Shown: positions 8,912 through 18,708, numbered from the stretch's first letter. The stretch: 64,000 nt of DNA from JAHRAW01 sp965262585 (GCA_965262585.1 OZ253546.1:124001-188000), one strand, 5' to 3'. The notes: generated from the letters alone by a model not told the origin. Numbers and translations: made by a program.

Positions 8912-9820
8912 GTGACCGGGCAAATCGTTGAAATTACGCAACCGGGACGTTGGTTGAGTAAGTCAAGAGGCTTTTTGGAAGTGTCGGAAAAAGGCGGGAA
9001 GGTCGGTCGGGTTCCGCTGGATGACATCGCAGCGGTGATTATTTCAACCTCCGGTTGCTCGGCATCCACTGTGCTCATTGATCAACTGTGCCAACGAAAC
9101 ATCCCGTTGGTAATTTGCGGCGCGAACTATTTGCCAAGCAGTTTCACCTTGCCGTTACAAGGTCATGGCAGGCAGTTTCGCGTAATGCGGGCACAAATCG
9201 CCTTGTCCGAGCCGCGTCGCAAACGCATGTGGCAAAAAATTGTCCGCGTAAAAATTAAAAACCAAGCCGAAGTATTGGAACGAATCGGGCGAAGCCCCAA
9301 GCCATTGTTTCGCCTCGCCGGCAAAGTGCGCTCCGGCGACCCGGATAACTGCGAAGCACAAGCGGCACGGTTGTATTGGCAAGATCTTTTTGGCGCCGAC
9401 TTTCGCCGCGACCGCGCTGCACCGGGCCTCAACGCGATGTTGAATTACACCTATACGATCGTTCGCGCTTGTGTCGCACGTGGCGTCAGCGGCTCCGGCT
9501 TGCATCCAAGTTTCAGCCTGCATCATAAAAACCCGCAAAATCCATTCAACTTGGTAGATGACCTAATGGAACCTTTTCGCCCGATAACTGATTGCTTCAT
9601 ACACCGGTGTGGCGAAACGATGAAAGGTGAACTCAGCCCTGAAACCAAGAGCAAATTGGCGGCGATTACCGTATTGACGGTGCCGCTGGCGGATGAGACC
9701 CCGCCGCTGTCGTTGGCAGCAACGAAAATGTGCCGCTCTTTCGCCGCTTATTGTTTGGGCGAGAAGGACGATATGGTATTGCCCACTCTACCATCGCCGT
9801 TGGAAATGTCGGAGTTGTGA
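8912..9820 (+). CDS. cas1: CRISPR-associated integrase Cas1, type II
   Basis: Metal-dependent integrase that, with Cas2, inserts new spacers into the array. The protein has 302 residues from a GTG start six bases after the cas9 stop. The three conserved metal ligands are visible: E148 (DNCEAQAARLYW), H198 (GSGLHPSFSLHH) and the acidic cluster NLVDDLMEPFRP (D216/D217). This is the Cas1 form found beside Cas9. The stop codon TGA overlaps the GTG start of cas2. No cas4 or csn2 is present, which supports subtype II-C. Confidence 0.96.
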   Translation: MTGQIVEITQPGRWLSKSRGFLEVSEKGGKVGRVPLDDIAAVIISTSGCSASTVLIDQLCQRNIPLVICGANYLPSSFTLPLQGHGRQFRVMRAQIALSEPRRKRMWQKIVRVKIKNQAEVLERIGRSPKPLFRLAGKVRSGDPDNCEAQAARLYWQDLFGADFRRDRAAPGLNAMLNYTYTIVRACVARGVSGSGLHPSFSLHHKNPQNPFNLVDDLMEPFRPITDCFIHRCGETMKGELSPETKSKLAAITVLTVPLADETPPLSLAATKMCRSFAAYCLGEKDDMVLPTLPSPLEMSEL

Positions 9821-10158
9821 CTCGTCGTTTCCACCTGAGTCCTTACCGCATAATGTGGCTTTTTGTAATGTTCGATCTGCCGGTAGGGACCCGAAAAGAG
9901 CGCAAGGAGGCAACCGGCTTCCGCAATGATTTGCTGGATCTTGGCTTTGAAATGTCTCAGTTTTCGGTGTATCTGAAATACTGCGCGTCTGGAGAAAAAG
10001 CCGAATCTGTGGGGGGTACAATTCAGAGAAAACTGCCCCCCGGCGGAAAAGTGGACATTCTTACAATCACCGACAAACAATTCGCCAATATGAAGCGATT
10101 TTACGCCAAAGGACGATTTAAAAATGAAAGTGAGCCCAAGCAGTTACGCTTATTTTAG
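9817..10158 (+). CDS. cas2: CRISPR-associated protein Cas2, type II
   Basis: Structural partner of Cas1 in spacer integration. I chose GTG at 9817, which shares GTGA with the cas1 stop and gives 113 residues, about family length. ATG at 9853 would give 101 residues. The core reads SPYRIMWLFVMFDLPV, the ferredoxin-like first strand with its conserved aspartate, then FEMSQFSVYLKYC, and the C-terminal QLRLF typical of type II Cas2. The stop codon lies inside the left arm of the hairpin that separates the operon from the array. Confidence 0.93.
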   Translation: MTRRFHLSPYRIMWLFVMFDLPVGTRKERKEATGFRNDLLDLGFEMSQFSVYLKYCASGEKAESVGGTIQRKLPPGGKVDILTITDKQFANMKRFYAKGRFKNESEPKQLRLF

Positions 10159-10199
10159 TGGTATTTTCTTCGTTAGTTTTGAAGAAAACACCACTAAAA
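10153..10199 (-). terminator. 19-bp stem between cas2 and the CRISPR array
   Basis: Arms 10153-10171 and 10181-10199 pair over 19 bp around a 9-base loop. Read on the minus strand the only imperfection is a G-T pair, while on the plus strand it is an A-C mismatch, so the RNA structure fits minus-strand (array) transcripts best. It contains the cas2 stop codon. TTTT and AAAA form the stem base. There is no separate T-run after it, so termination is inferred. It may instead be part of the leader or an integration signal. Confidence 0.5.
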
Positions 10200-10220
10200 A
10201 CAATGAATTACACAGCCCCT

Positions 10221-12773
10221 GATTATACAGGGGGGAATAGGCAGTGCAAGAACAACTCTATCAGCACGGGAATGGTAAAGCCGAACGATTATACAGGGGG
10301 GAATAGGCAGTGCAAGAACAACATCAAGGTCAAAATCACCACCGACCGAGTGTGATTATACAGGGGGGAATAGGCAGTGCAAGAACAACCTGTATTGTGC
10401 GGCGGTCAGCAGGGGGGTGGATTATACAGGGGGGAATAGGCAGTGCAAGAACAACTAGCCTCGGCGTTTACAGCCGCAGCGATAGCGATTATACAGGGGG
10501 GAATAGGCAGTGCAAGAACAACTAGCGATGTCTTTCCGTAGATAATCAGATGGATTATACAGGGGGGAATAGGCAGTGCAAGAACAACTCATGCCGGTCA
10601 ATGCACAAACCATCAACCGATTATACAGGGGGGAATAGGCAGTGCAAGAACAACTAATTTTGATTGCGCAATCACATCATCAGTTGATTATACAGGGGGG
10701 AATAGGCAGTGCAAGAACAACATGAATGAGACGTTGTTGCGCAAGAAAATCGATTATACAGGGGGGAATAGGCAGTGCAAGAACAACATGTTTGGGGGGC
10801 ATATGACGCTACTAATCGATTATACAGGGGGGAATAGGCAGTGCAAGAACAACGTGATAGTGGCTATTTCCCGCGGTGCTTGAAGATTATACAGGGGGGA
10901 ATAGGCAGTGCAAGAACAACTCTCCGGCGCTGATGCCGACCTCAAAGAAGGATTATACAGGGGGGAATAGGCAGTGCAAGAACAACATTAATTCGTTTTG
11001 ATGGCGTTTCCTGTATGATTATACAGGGGGGAATAGGCAGTGCAAGAACAACCCACGCACCGGCACAGCACATCATCGCCGGGATTATACAGGGGGGAAT
11101 AGGCAGTGCAAGAACAACTCTAAAACGGACACTCAAAAAGCGGATTTGGATTATACAGGGGGGAATAGGCAGTGCAAGAACAACCCCCGCCCGGCGTTTG
11201 TTCGACTCGCCTATGATTATACAGGGGGGAATAGGCAGTGCAAGAACAACTTCAGTGTCCGCCGGATTGCGGTGCGCTGGGATTATACAGGGGGGAATAG
11301 GCAGTGCAAGAACAACTGTGGGCCCGCCACATCGAGTGTGGGCATTCGATTATACAGGGGGGAATAGGCAGTGCAAGAACAACCCACGCACCGGCACAGC
11401 ACATCATCGCCGGGATTATACAGGGGGGAATAGGCAGTGCAAGAACAACTCTAAAACGGACACTCAAAAAGCGGATTTGGATTATACAGGGGGGAATAGG
11501 CAGTGCAAGAACAACCCGTAGCCGCCTCAATACTCAGGGAGGTATTGATTATACAGGGGGGAATAGGCAGTGCAAGAACAACTCGCCGCCGCTTATCGGG
11601 CAATCACTTTAAGATTATACAGGGGGGAATAGGCAGTGCAAGAACAACTTGATGGGCGGGGCGGTGGTGGTGTAGAGTGATTATACAGGGGGGAATAGGC
11701 AGTGCAAGAACAACCATCGTTCTCGGCTCGCCACTTCATCGTGCCGATTATACAGGGGGGAATAGGCAGTGCAAGAACAACTATGGCAACACGAAAATCA
11801 ATTACTCAAATGATTATACAGGGGGGAATAGGCAGTGCAAGAACAACTCGGTGGCGCGTCGGATCCAATCCTTGGTGGATTATACAGGGGGGAATAGGCA
11901 GTGCAAGAACAACTGGCGGCGGCGGCACGCACAAATCGTATTTGATTATACAGGGGGGAATAGGCAGTGCAAGAACAACTGCATGCCCATCTTGGCCATG
12001 TCCACCAACGGATTATACAGGGGGGAATAGGCAGTGCAAGAACAACGCCTCGGCCATATAGGAGTCGCTGCCTTCGGATTATACAGGGGGGAATAGGCAG
12101 TGCAAGAACAACGCCTCGGCCATATAGGAGTCGCTGCCTTCGGATTATACAGGGGGGAATAGGCAGTGCAAGAACAACTCAACGCAATCAATCAGCAAGT
12201 CTACAAGGGATTATACAGGGGGGAATAGGCAGTGCAAGAACAACACACACCAAAGGCGAGGCCGCTGACTTTGAGGATTATACAGGGGGGAATAGGCAGT
12301 GCAAGAACAACTCGATGCGCTCGCGGGTTACTGCCTCGCCGGATTATACAGGGGGGAATAGGCAGTGCAAGAACAACCTCGTAATGCGACAGCATGTAGA
12401 CACCGACGATTATACAGGGGGGAATAGGCAGTGCAAGAACAACTTAAGCCACGGATGCGCCCGTATGAATTCGGATTATACAGGGGGGAATAGGCAGTGC
12501 AAGAACAACTCATTAATTAATCCACTCAACGAGGCAACAGATTATACAGGGGGGAATAGGCAGTGCAAGAACAACTGAATGAGCCGATGGGGCTAATGGT
12601 GTCCGGATTATACAGGGGGGAATAGGCAGTGCAAGAACAACCCGTTTCCTCGGCAGTAGTATCCGGGAAGCGATTATACAGGGGGGAATAGGCAGTGCAA
12701 GAACAACAACGAACATCTTTTGGACGCGCGACACTCCGATTATACAGGGGGGAATAGGCAGTGCAAGGACAAC
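10221..12773 (-). CRISPR. Type II-C CRISPR array, 39 repeats and 38 spacers
   Basis: The 36-bp repeat reads GATTATACAGGGGGG... and ends GCAAGAACAAC on the plus strand. The type II-C form starting GTTGTTCTTGCAC is on the minus strand, so crRNAs should be read right to left. I counted 39 repeats: first at 10221, last at 12738. Twenty-nine spacers are 30 bp and nine are 31 bp. All repeats appear identical except the last (12738-12773), which has A to G near its plus-strand end. Each repeat carries TTGCAC, 16 bp, TATAAT on the minus strand, ending one base before the spacer. Spacers 13-14 recur as 18-19, and spacer 28 equals spacer 29. Long open frames through the array are artefacts of repetition. 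Confidence 0.98.
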
Positions 12774-12836
12774 ACAATAACAAGCCCATAGGAGATCGGA
12801 TCGCGACACCGCCGCTGGAGCAAAAACACCCCGCCT

Positions 12837-13025
12837 TTATTCCGGCTTTTGATCGTCCTGACGATGCGCGATGTAAAGCAGGACGAGCAATGCGGCCGCC
12901 GCAATCAAAGTAGCCCCAAGTGCCGGTTATTTGTTTTTGTTGTTTTTGTTTTGGTGTAGCACAGCAAAGAACACGATAAGCAGTGGTACCGTCCCAACTA
13001 ACAATGCGGCGATGGCAGGATCCAT
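12837..13025 (-). CDS. Possible tiny membrane peptides downstream of the array
   Basis: On the minus strand ATG at 13025 opens a 32-codon frame to TAA at 12927. It has AGGT about nine bases upstream, one strongly hydrophobic segment (VGTVPLLIVFFAVL) and a polar tail rich in Asn and Lys. The same frame continues past the stop with a second hydrophobic stretch (LIAAAALLVLLYIAH) and a charged end, to TAA at 12837; a TTG at 12908 could start it as a 23-residue peptide. Either these are two small membrane peptides or one two-helix protein broken by a stop. I recognise no family. The small size makes the call uncertain. Confidence 0.35.
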
Positions 13026-13070
13026 AATCATTACCTCTGTTTGTATGCGGCTGTTAATATTAACACAATT

Positions 13071-13533
13071 AAGGAGCGGCTTACGCCGACATGTTTTACT
13101 GGATTCCCGATACGATGAAAAATATGGTCGCTGGCGCTCCCTATTTTTCTATCGTTCGGGAATGACGCACTTTTGATATTCCTCGTTTGCGGATGAGGAC
13201 TCCCAGATCGTCATTCTCGTGCCGCCAAGTCGTTATTCCCGCGACAGCGGGAATGACGAGTTGGGGGACACGGGAATCCAGTGAGACATGCCGGCGATAG
13301 CCGACTCATTATTAGTTTTCTGGATTCCCGATACGATGAAAAATATGGTCGCTGCCGCTCCTTATTTTTCTATCGTTCGGGAATGACGCACTTTTGATAT
13401 TCCTCGTTTGCGGATGAGGACTCCCAGACTCGTCATTCTCGTGCCGCCAAGTCGTTATTTCCGCGACAGCGGGGATGACGAGTTGGGGGACACGGGAATC
13501 CAGTGAAATATGCCGGCGATAGCCGACTCCTTA
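13071..13533. repeat. Mosaic REP/palindrome repeat cluster B
   Basis: Two head-to-tail units fill this gene-free stretch. Palindromic modules lie near 13101-13167 and 13322-13388, each in plus orientation. They are separated by the linker CTCGTTTGCGGATGAGGACTC, the GTGCCGCCAAGTCGTTATT segment and a GCGACAGCGGGAATGACG hairpin. The cluster ends at the 3' end of the convergent gamma-glutamylcyclotransferase-like gene. Confidence 0.85.
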
Positions 13534-13534
13534 A

Positions 13535-14041
13535 TTATTTATGCAACGCCATTTCTATTTTTTCGCGGTCTCGGTTTGGGTCGGGGGTTGCTGTTATGGC
13601 TTCGATTTTTTTTATGTAGTCGGGGGGTAAACCGGCTTCTTTGGCGCCGGTTAGGACGTGTTGTTTATACCAAGTGAAGGGGTGGATGGTGGTGTTGATT
13701 GCGGTGGGGGCGGCGCAATAGGTGAATGCGGTTTCAGTTTCGCCGGTTTCATTTAGTACGCGGACTACTTTTTTTTCGTAGCCGTATCCCAAACCTTCGG
13801 CTTTATCTAATGCGTCTACTTCGCCAGCGTCAATGGTGAATAATCTGCCGATTACGGCGTGATTTTTGTCTCCGGTATAATACGCATCGCATTTACCCGA
13901 GCCGTCTTTGTCGCTGCGTTTATGAAAACGTAAATCGTGGGCTGGCAAGGTGTAGATTCCGATTACTTTTGCGCTCGGCACTCGCTTGCACAACCGCCGC
14001 GCAAACATGTTGGAGCCATATGCAAAATATTTTTCCTGCAT
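13535..14041 (-). CDS. Gamma-glutamylcyclotransferase-like (GGCT/AIG2) protein
   Basis: A 168-residue protein of the gamma-glutamylcyclotransferase fold, whose members release 5-oxoproline from gamma-glutamyl amines or peptides. The YFAYGSNM motif near the N-terminus builds the substrate loop, and KAEGLGYGYEK holds the family's catalytic glutamate. The start at 14041 puts YFAYGSNM at residues 5-12 as usual; an upstream ATG at 14071 adds ten residues without family similarity. The substrate cannot be told from sequence. The gene stands alone between a repeat cluster and the ETF-QO gene. Confidence 0.85.
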   Translation of the reverse strand: MQEKYFAYGSNMFARRLCKRVPSAKVIGIYTLPAHDLRFHKRSDKDGSGKCDAYYTGDKNHAVIGRLFTIDAGEVDALDKAEGLGYGYEKKVVRVLNETGETETAFTYCAAPTAINTTIHPFTWYKQHVLTGAKEAGLPPDYIKKIEAITATPDPNRDREKIEMALHK

Positions 14042-14113
14042 TTCTATTCCGCTATCTACAAATGAGATCATAATAATGTGTGAGCAATTACAACATACAT
14101 GAAGTACGCCAGA

Positions 14114-15790
14114 TTACATATTCACATAATTAGGACCGCCGCCACCTTCGGGCGTTACCCAGGTTATGTTTCCGGTTGGGTCTTTGATGTCGCAGGTTTT
14201 GCAGTGTACGCAATTTTGGGCGTTGATGCGAAATTCGGGGTTGCCGGAGTCGCTGCCGGGGAGAAATTCGTATACGCCGGCCGGGCAGTAGTATGCTTCG
14301 GGGCCGGCGTAGGTGGTGAAGTTTACTTTTATGGCGTCCGCGGGTTTGGTTAATTGCAAGTGAACCGGTTGGTCTTCTTCGTGGTTGGTGTTGGATAGGT
14401 ATACCGATGAGGTTTTGTCGAAACTAATTTTGCCGTCTGGTTTTGGATAGGCGATTGGTTTGCATTCCGATGCCGGTTTGAGGGTGGCGTGGTCGGCTGT
14501 CGGGTCGGTTAAGTTGAAAGCGAGTTTGCCGTTGAATAGGTTTTGATCGAGGTAGTTGTAAGCACCGCCCATCCACACGCCGAATTTATGCAATGCCGCG
14601 CCGAAGTTTCTTGATTTATGTAGTTCGTGGTGTAGCCATGAATCGTTGAAACGTTGTTGGTAGGAATCGAGTGAAGCGCCTCCGGTCAATGTTTCGGTCA
14701 ACGTTTCAAATACCGTTTCGGCGGCGATCATGCCGGATTTCATTGCAGTGTGTGATCCTTTAATCTTGGAAAAATTGAGGGTGCCGGCGTCGCAGCCAAT
14801 CAACAATCCGTTGGGTAATACCATTTTCGGTAGCGCATTGAGGCCACCTTTGGTGATGGCACGGGCGCCGTAGGCGATGCGTTCGCCGCCGTCGAGATGT
14901 TTGCGAAATACCGGATGATGTTTGAGGCGTTGCAGTTCGTCGAAGGGGCTGAGGTAGGGATTGTCGTAGGAAAGGTCGGTGATTAATCCGAGCGAGACCA
15001 GATTGTCGCCGAGGTGATAGAGGAACGAGCCGCCGGATGCGCCGTTTTGCGAAAGCGGCCAACCGGCGCCGTGCACCACCAGCCCGGGTTGATGTTTGCC
15101 CGGGTCGATTTGCCATAGTTCTTTGATGCCGATGCCGTAATGTTGGGTTGCGCGGTCGGCATCGAGGTTGAATTTTTCAATCAACTGTTTGCCGAGATGC
15201 CCGCGACATCCTTCGGCGAAAATGGTTGCGCGCGCGTGTAGTTCCATTCCCGGTTCAAAGGATGTTTTGCGTTCGCCAGCGACATCACGCCCCATTTCGC
15301 TGGTGGCGACTCCTTTGATGCCGCCGCCTTCGTGATATAACACTTCGCATGCTGGAAAGCCCGGAAAAATTTCCACGCCGAGTGCTTCGGCCTGCTGCCC
15401 CAACCAACGGCACACTTCGCCGAGGCTGACGATGTAATTGCCATCGTTACGCATGGGTTTCGGCACCATCGCGTGGGGTATCGAGATTGCTTTTTCGGCG
15501 TTGCGGAATAGATATAGTTGATCGGTTGTGACCGGGGTGTTGAGGGGTGCGTTTTGGTCTTTCCAATCGGGAAATAATTCGTCCATCGCACGGGGTTCGA
15601 ACACCGCCCCAGACAAGATATGCGCGCCCACCTCCGAGCCTTTTTCCAATACCACCACGGATAATTCCTGCGCCCGCGCTTTGGCGAGTTGCATCAAGCG
15701 GCAAGCGGCGGATAAACCAGCCGGACCGGCGCCGACTATGACGACGTCGACTTCCATGGATTCTCGTTCGGGCGGGGTGCTGCTGGGCAT
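14114..15790 (-). CDS. Electron transfer flavoprotein-ubiquinone oxidoreductase
   Basis: Membrane-associated flavo-iron-sulfur enzyme that passes electrons from ETF (fatty acid and amino acid oxidation) to ubiquinone. From ATG 15790 it has 558 residues, the usual bacterial length. The N-terminal FAD site reads DVVIVGAGPAGLSAACRL. The C-terminus carries the cluster-binding cysteines in NCVHCKTCDIKDPTGNITW and ends GGGGPNYVNM, as in ETF-QO. The frame extends 51 codons upstream, but that part is unlike the family. ETF subunits etfA and etfB are not in this window. argD starts divergently 170 bases away. Confidence 0.95.
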   Translation of the reverse strand: MPSSTPPERESMEVDVVIVGAGPAGLSAACRLMQLAKARAQELSVVVLEKGSEVGAHILSGAVFEPRAMDELFPDWKDQNAPLNTPVTTDQLYLFRNAEKAISIPHAMVPKPMRNDGNYIVSLGEVCRWLGQQAEALGVEIFPGFPACEVLYHEGGGIKGVATSEMGRDVAGERKTSFEPGMELHARATIFAEGCRGHLGKQLIEKFNLDADRATQHYGIGIKELWQIDPGKHQPGLVVHGAGWPLSQNGASGGSFLYHLGDNLVSLGLITDLSYDNPYLSPFDELQRLKHHPVFRKHLDGGERIAYGARAITKGGLNALPKMVLPNGLLIGCDAGTLNFSKIKGSHTAMKSGMIAAETVFETLTETLTGGASLDSYQQRFNDSWLHHELHKSRNFGAALHKFGVWMGGAYNYLDQNLFNGKLAFNLTDPTADHATLKPASECKPIAYPKPDGKISFDKTSSVYLSNTNHEEDQPVHLQLTKPADAIKVNFTTYAGPEAYYCPAGVYEFLPGSDSGNPEFRINAQNCVHCKTCDIKDPTGNITWVTPEGGGGPNYVNM

Positions 15791-15960
15791 GATTATTTTT
15801 CCGGTGGTAGGGCGGGGTTGCGCATTTTGTGGATTATTGTAATGTAATTTGCATGTTTTTCCATGCTGAATGGAGGGGAATTGTTTTACAGTAAAAACAT
15901 GTCCGGCGTAAGCCGCTCCATATGGGGTAGAATGCCCTACCAATTTTGATAATTTGTGTT

Positions 15961-17211
15961 ATGTCATCCGCATCTACAAAATCTCCGGCGAAACCAAACG
16001 AAGTCAGCCGGGCATTGTATGACCAAGTTATGACGCCTAACTATGCGCCGATGTCGATTTTGCCGGTGCGTGGCGAGGGTTCGCGTATTTGGGATGCGGA
16101 TGGCAATGAGTATCTGGATTTTGCCGCCGGGATTGCGGTTAGTGTGCTTGGGCATGCCCATCCGCAACTTCGTGAGGCACTCGCTGCGCAGGCGGATAAA
16201 CTCTGGCATGTCAGCAACTTGCTTGCCAACGGGCCGGCCATCGAATTGGCGCGGCGGTTGTGCGGCATCACTTTTGCCGAGCGGGTGTTTTTTGCCAACT
16301 CCGGGGCTGAAGTCAACGAAGCCGCGCTCAAACTGGCGCGCCGTTATGCTCTCGATGTGCATGGTTCGGGTAAGAACGACATCATCGCCTTCGATAATGC
16401 TTTTCACGGGCGGACTTTTTTTACCGTATGCGTCGGCGGGCAATCCAAATACAGCGACGGCTTTGGCCCCAAACCCGGTGGCATTATTCATACGCCATTC
16501 AACGATGTCGCGGCGCTGGAAAAAGTAGTCGGCGAGTCCACCTGCGCGATAATCCTTGAGCCCATTCAGGGGGAGGGCGGGGTTACGCCAGCCACTTCGG
16601 AGTTTGTCGCCGCCGCCCGCGAATTGTGCGACCGCCACAACGCGCTCTTGATATTGGATGAAATACAAACCGGTGTCGGGCGTTCCGGCTTTTTGTATAT
16701 GTACGAAAAATTGGGCGTTACCCCGGACATTTTGACCACCGCCAAAGGTCTCGCCGGTGGCTTTCCCATCGGCGCGATGCTGACCACCGAAGCCATCGCC
16801 AAAAGTTTCGCGGTGGGCGTCCACGGCAGCACTTTCGGCGGCAATCCTATGGCATGCGCGGTCGCCAATCGGGTGCTGAAAATCGTCAACACCGAGCCAA
16901 TGCTGGCGGCGGTGCGCGCAAAAGGTCGGTTGTTGAAACAGGGATTGAAGTCAATCAACCAGCGCTTTCAACTATTTAGCGAAATCCGTGGTGAAGGATT
17001 GTTGCTTGGTTGTGAATTGAATGACTTGTGGCACGACCGCGCTAGGGCGATTCTCACCGCTTGCACCGGGCATGGGTTGCTGGTGCTAAACGCCGGTCCG
17101 AATGTGCTGCGCTTTGCCCCGGCGTTAACCATCGACGAAGCAGAAATCGCCCGTGGGTTGGAATTGTTGGAAGCGGCTATTGTTGAGGTTGCGGAGGAGT
17201 GTAAGGGCTGA
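15961..17211 (+). CDS. argD: Acetylornithine aminotransferase
   Basis: PLP enzyme of arginine synthesis (N-acetylglutamate semialdehyde to N-acetylornithine); many members also serve lysine synthesis. It has 416 residues from ATG 15961. Seen: YLDFAAGIAVSVLGHAHP, FFANSGAEVNEAALKLAR, the cofactor aspartate in LILDEIQTGVGRSG and the Schiff-base lysine in TTAKGLAGGFPIGAML. argB lies nearby on the opposite strand with nudC between, so the pathway genes cluster but do not form an operon. The stop TGA abuts the mosaic repeat (CTGAATGACGAG), which suggests an insertion exactly at the gene end. Confidence 0.94.
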   Translation: MSSASTKSPAKPNEVSRALYDQVMTPNYAPMSILPVRGEGSRIWDADGNEYLDFAAGIAVSVLGHAHPQLREALAAQADKLWHVSNLLANGPAIELARRLCGITFAERVFFANSGAEVNEAALKLARRYALDVHGSGKNDIIAFDNAFHGRTFFTVCVGGQSKYSDGFGPKPGGIIHTPFNDVAALEKVVGESTCAIILEPIQGEGGVTPATSEFVAAARELCDRHNALLILDEIQTGVGRSGFLYMYEKLGVTPDILTTAKGLAGGFPIGAMLTTEAIAKSFAVGVHGSTFGGNPMACAVANRVLKIVNTEPMLAAVRAKGRLLKQGLKSINQRFQLFSEIRGEGLLLGCELNDLWHDRARAILTACTGHGLLVLNAGPNVLRFAPALTIDEAEIARGLELLEAAIVEVAEECKG

Positions 17212-17692
17212 ATGACGAGTTTTGATACTCCTCGTTTGCCGATGAGGACTCCCAGACTCGTCATTCTCGTGCCGCCAAGTCGTTATTCCCGCGACAGCGG
17301 GGATGACGAGTTGGGGGACACGGGAATCCAGTACAACATGCCGGCGATAGCCGACTCCCTACGCCGTCATTCTCGCGAAAGCGGGAATCCAGTGAGACAT
17401 GCCGGCGATAGCCGACTCCTTATTAGCCTTCTGGATTCCCGATACGATGAAAAATATGGTCGCTGACGCTCCCTATTTTTCTATCGTTCGGGAATGACGA
17501 CGCACCGCCGTCATTCTCGTGCCCCCAAGTCGTTATTCCCGCGCCAGCGGGGATGACGAGTTGGGGGACACGGGAATCCAGTAAAACATGCCGGCGATAG
17601 CCGACTCCTTATTTGGCCTTCTGGATTCCCGATACGATGAAAAATATGGTCGCTGGCGCTCCCTATTTTTCTATCGTTCGGGAATGACGAGT
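17212..17692. repeat. Mosaic REP/palindrome repeat cluster C
   Basis: Lies between the convergent argD and nudC genes. It holds palindromic modules near 17433-17499 and 17623-17689 (plus orientation) and three REP hairpins. The right end overlaps the last codons of nudC, whose final Val-Ile-Pro-Glu-Arg and stop are encoded by the module end. Confidence 0.85.
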
Positions 17693-18684
17693 TTTGATAC
17701 TTCCGCCAGCCAAGTGTCAATCAAAATTCTTGCGATGGAATCTCGGCGGGGTAGGGCGATGTCGTTGTTGGGGTCGTCGTATTCGCCGAATTTTTGGATT
17801 TCGGCGGCGCTGAACCAACGGGCGTCCTCCAGTTCATGGGCGGCGATGGTGATTTTTTGGTCGCGGGTGTGGGCGTGGAAACCCATCATCATGCAGGACG
17901 GGAATGGCCACGGCTGGGATGCCAGATAGGTGGTTTGGCAAACCGCGATGCCGGTCTCTTCCATGACTTCCCGTGCCACCGCTTCTTCCAAACTTTCGCC
18001 GGGGTCCACATAACCGGCGAGGGTGGAATAAACCCGCTTGGGCAGGTTTCGGCTTCGTCCTAATAGGCATCGGGGGATTCCATCGTCGGGCGCGAGTTGT
18101 TCTACCAGCATGATTACCGCCGGGTCGATTCGGGGAAATAATTCCCGCGCACATTGTGCGTCAACGCAACGGCGCATGTGTCCGCCTCGGTGGCTGTGGG
18201 TGGGGTTGCCGCAACGGCCGCAGTATTGATTTTGTCGATGCCAATAGGCGAGGCCACGGGCATAGGCCATGGTCGCCGCTTGTTCGCCGCCGAGTACCGT
18301 GCCGACTGTGCGTAAATCGAGGAATTTGGCTTCGGTGGCGGTGGCGGCAATCAGCCGCATGGCGTGGTGTTCTTCCAAGTGGGTGATGTCGGCGGCAAAT
18401 ATCGGCGCGTGGCGGTCGTGGCCGAGGTAAATTAGTTCGGTTGAATCCAAGACCATGACTTCGGCCCAGTGTTTATTGACATCGCATGCTTCGATAAAAC
18501 AGGCTTCTGGCTGACTCAATGCCTGATCTTGTCGATGCTGCCTGAATAAGTTGCGGTCACGCCACAGCGGTAGAATCCGGGTGTGGTCGGAATTGAGTTG
18601 CCGGAGAATCCACGCCGGGTCTTCGCGCAACACGCTGCTGCGGTCGAGGGGCATGCCGCAATAGGTCGGTGGCGGGAAAACCAT
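17671..18684 (-). CDS. nudC: NADH pyrophosphatase (Nudix), also possible RNA decapping enzyme
   Basis: Cleaves NADH to NMNH and AMP; E. coli NudC also removes NAD caps from RNA. The 337 residues include an N-terminal domain, a zinc ribbon (CGRCGN ... C ... C), the complete Nudix box (GYVDPGESLEEAVAREVMEE and TGI), and SQPWPFPS after it, the signature that marks NADH specificity. The C-terminus (KLVIPER) is written by the adjoining mosaic repeat, so the original end has probably been replaced. argB is 24 bases upstream on the same strand and may be co-transcribed. Confidence 0.93.
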   Translation of the reverse strand: MVFPPPTYCGMPLDRSSVLREDPAWILRQLNSDHTRILPLWRDRNLFRQHRQDQALSQPEACFIEACDVNKHWAEVMVLDSTELIYLGHDRHAPIFAADITHLEEHHAMRLIAATATEAKFLDLRTVGTVLGGEQAATMAYARGLAYWHRQNQYCGRCGNPTHSHRGGHMRRCVDAQCARELFPRIDPAVIMLVEQLAPDDGIPRCLLGRSRNLPKRVYSTLAGYVDPGESLEEAVAREVMEETGIAVCQTTYLASQPWPFPSCMMMGFHAHTRDQKITIAAHELEDARWFSAAEIQKFGEYDDPNNDIALPRRDSIARILIDTWLAEVSKLVIPER

Positions 18685-18708
18685 GGGCAGGGCTGATTCA
18701 GAAGCCCA

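Noticed and set aside
10942..12809. Long open reading frames on both strands across the CRISPR array
   Set aside because: The repeat has no stop in several frames and the unit of 66 bp is divisible by three, so frames stay open by chance. The predicted peptides are just the translated repeat.
14099..14353. Plus-strand frame opposite the end of the ETF-QO gene
   Set aside because: It lies entirely over the conserved iron-sulfur domain of the minus-strand gene and has no family features.
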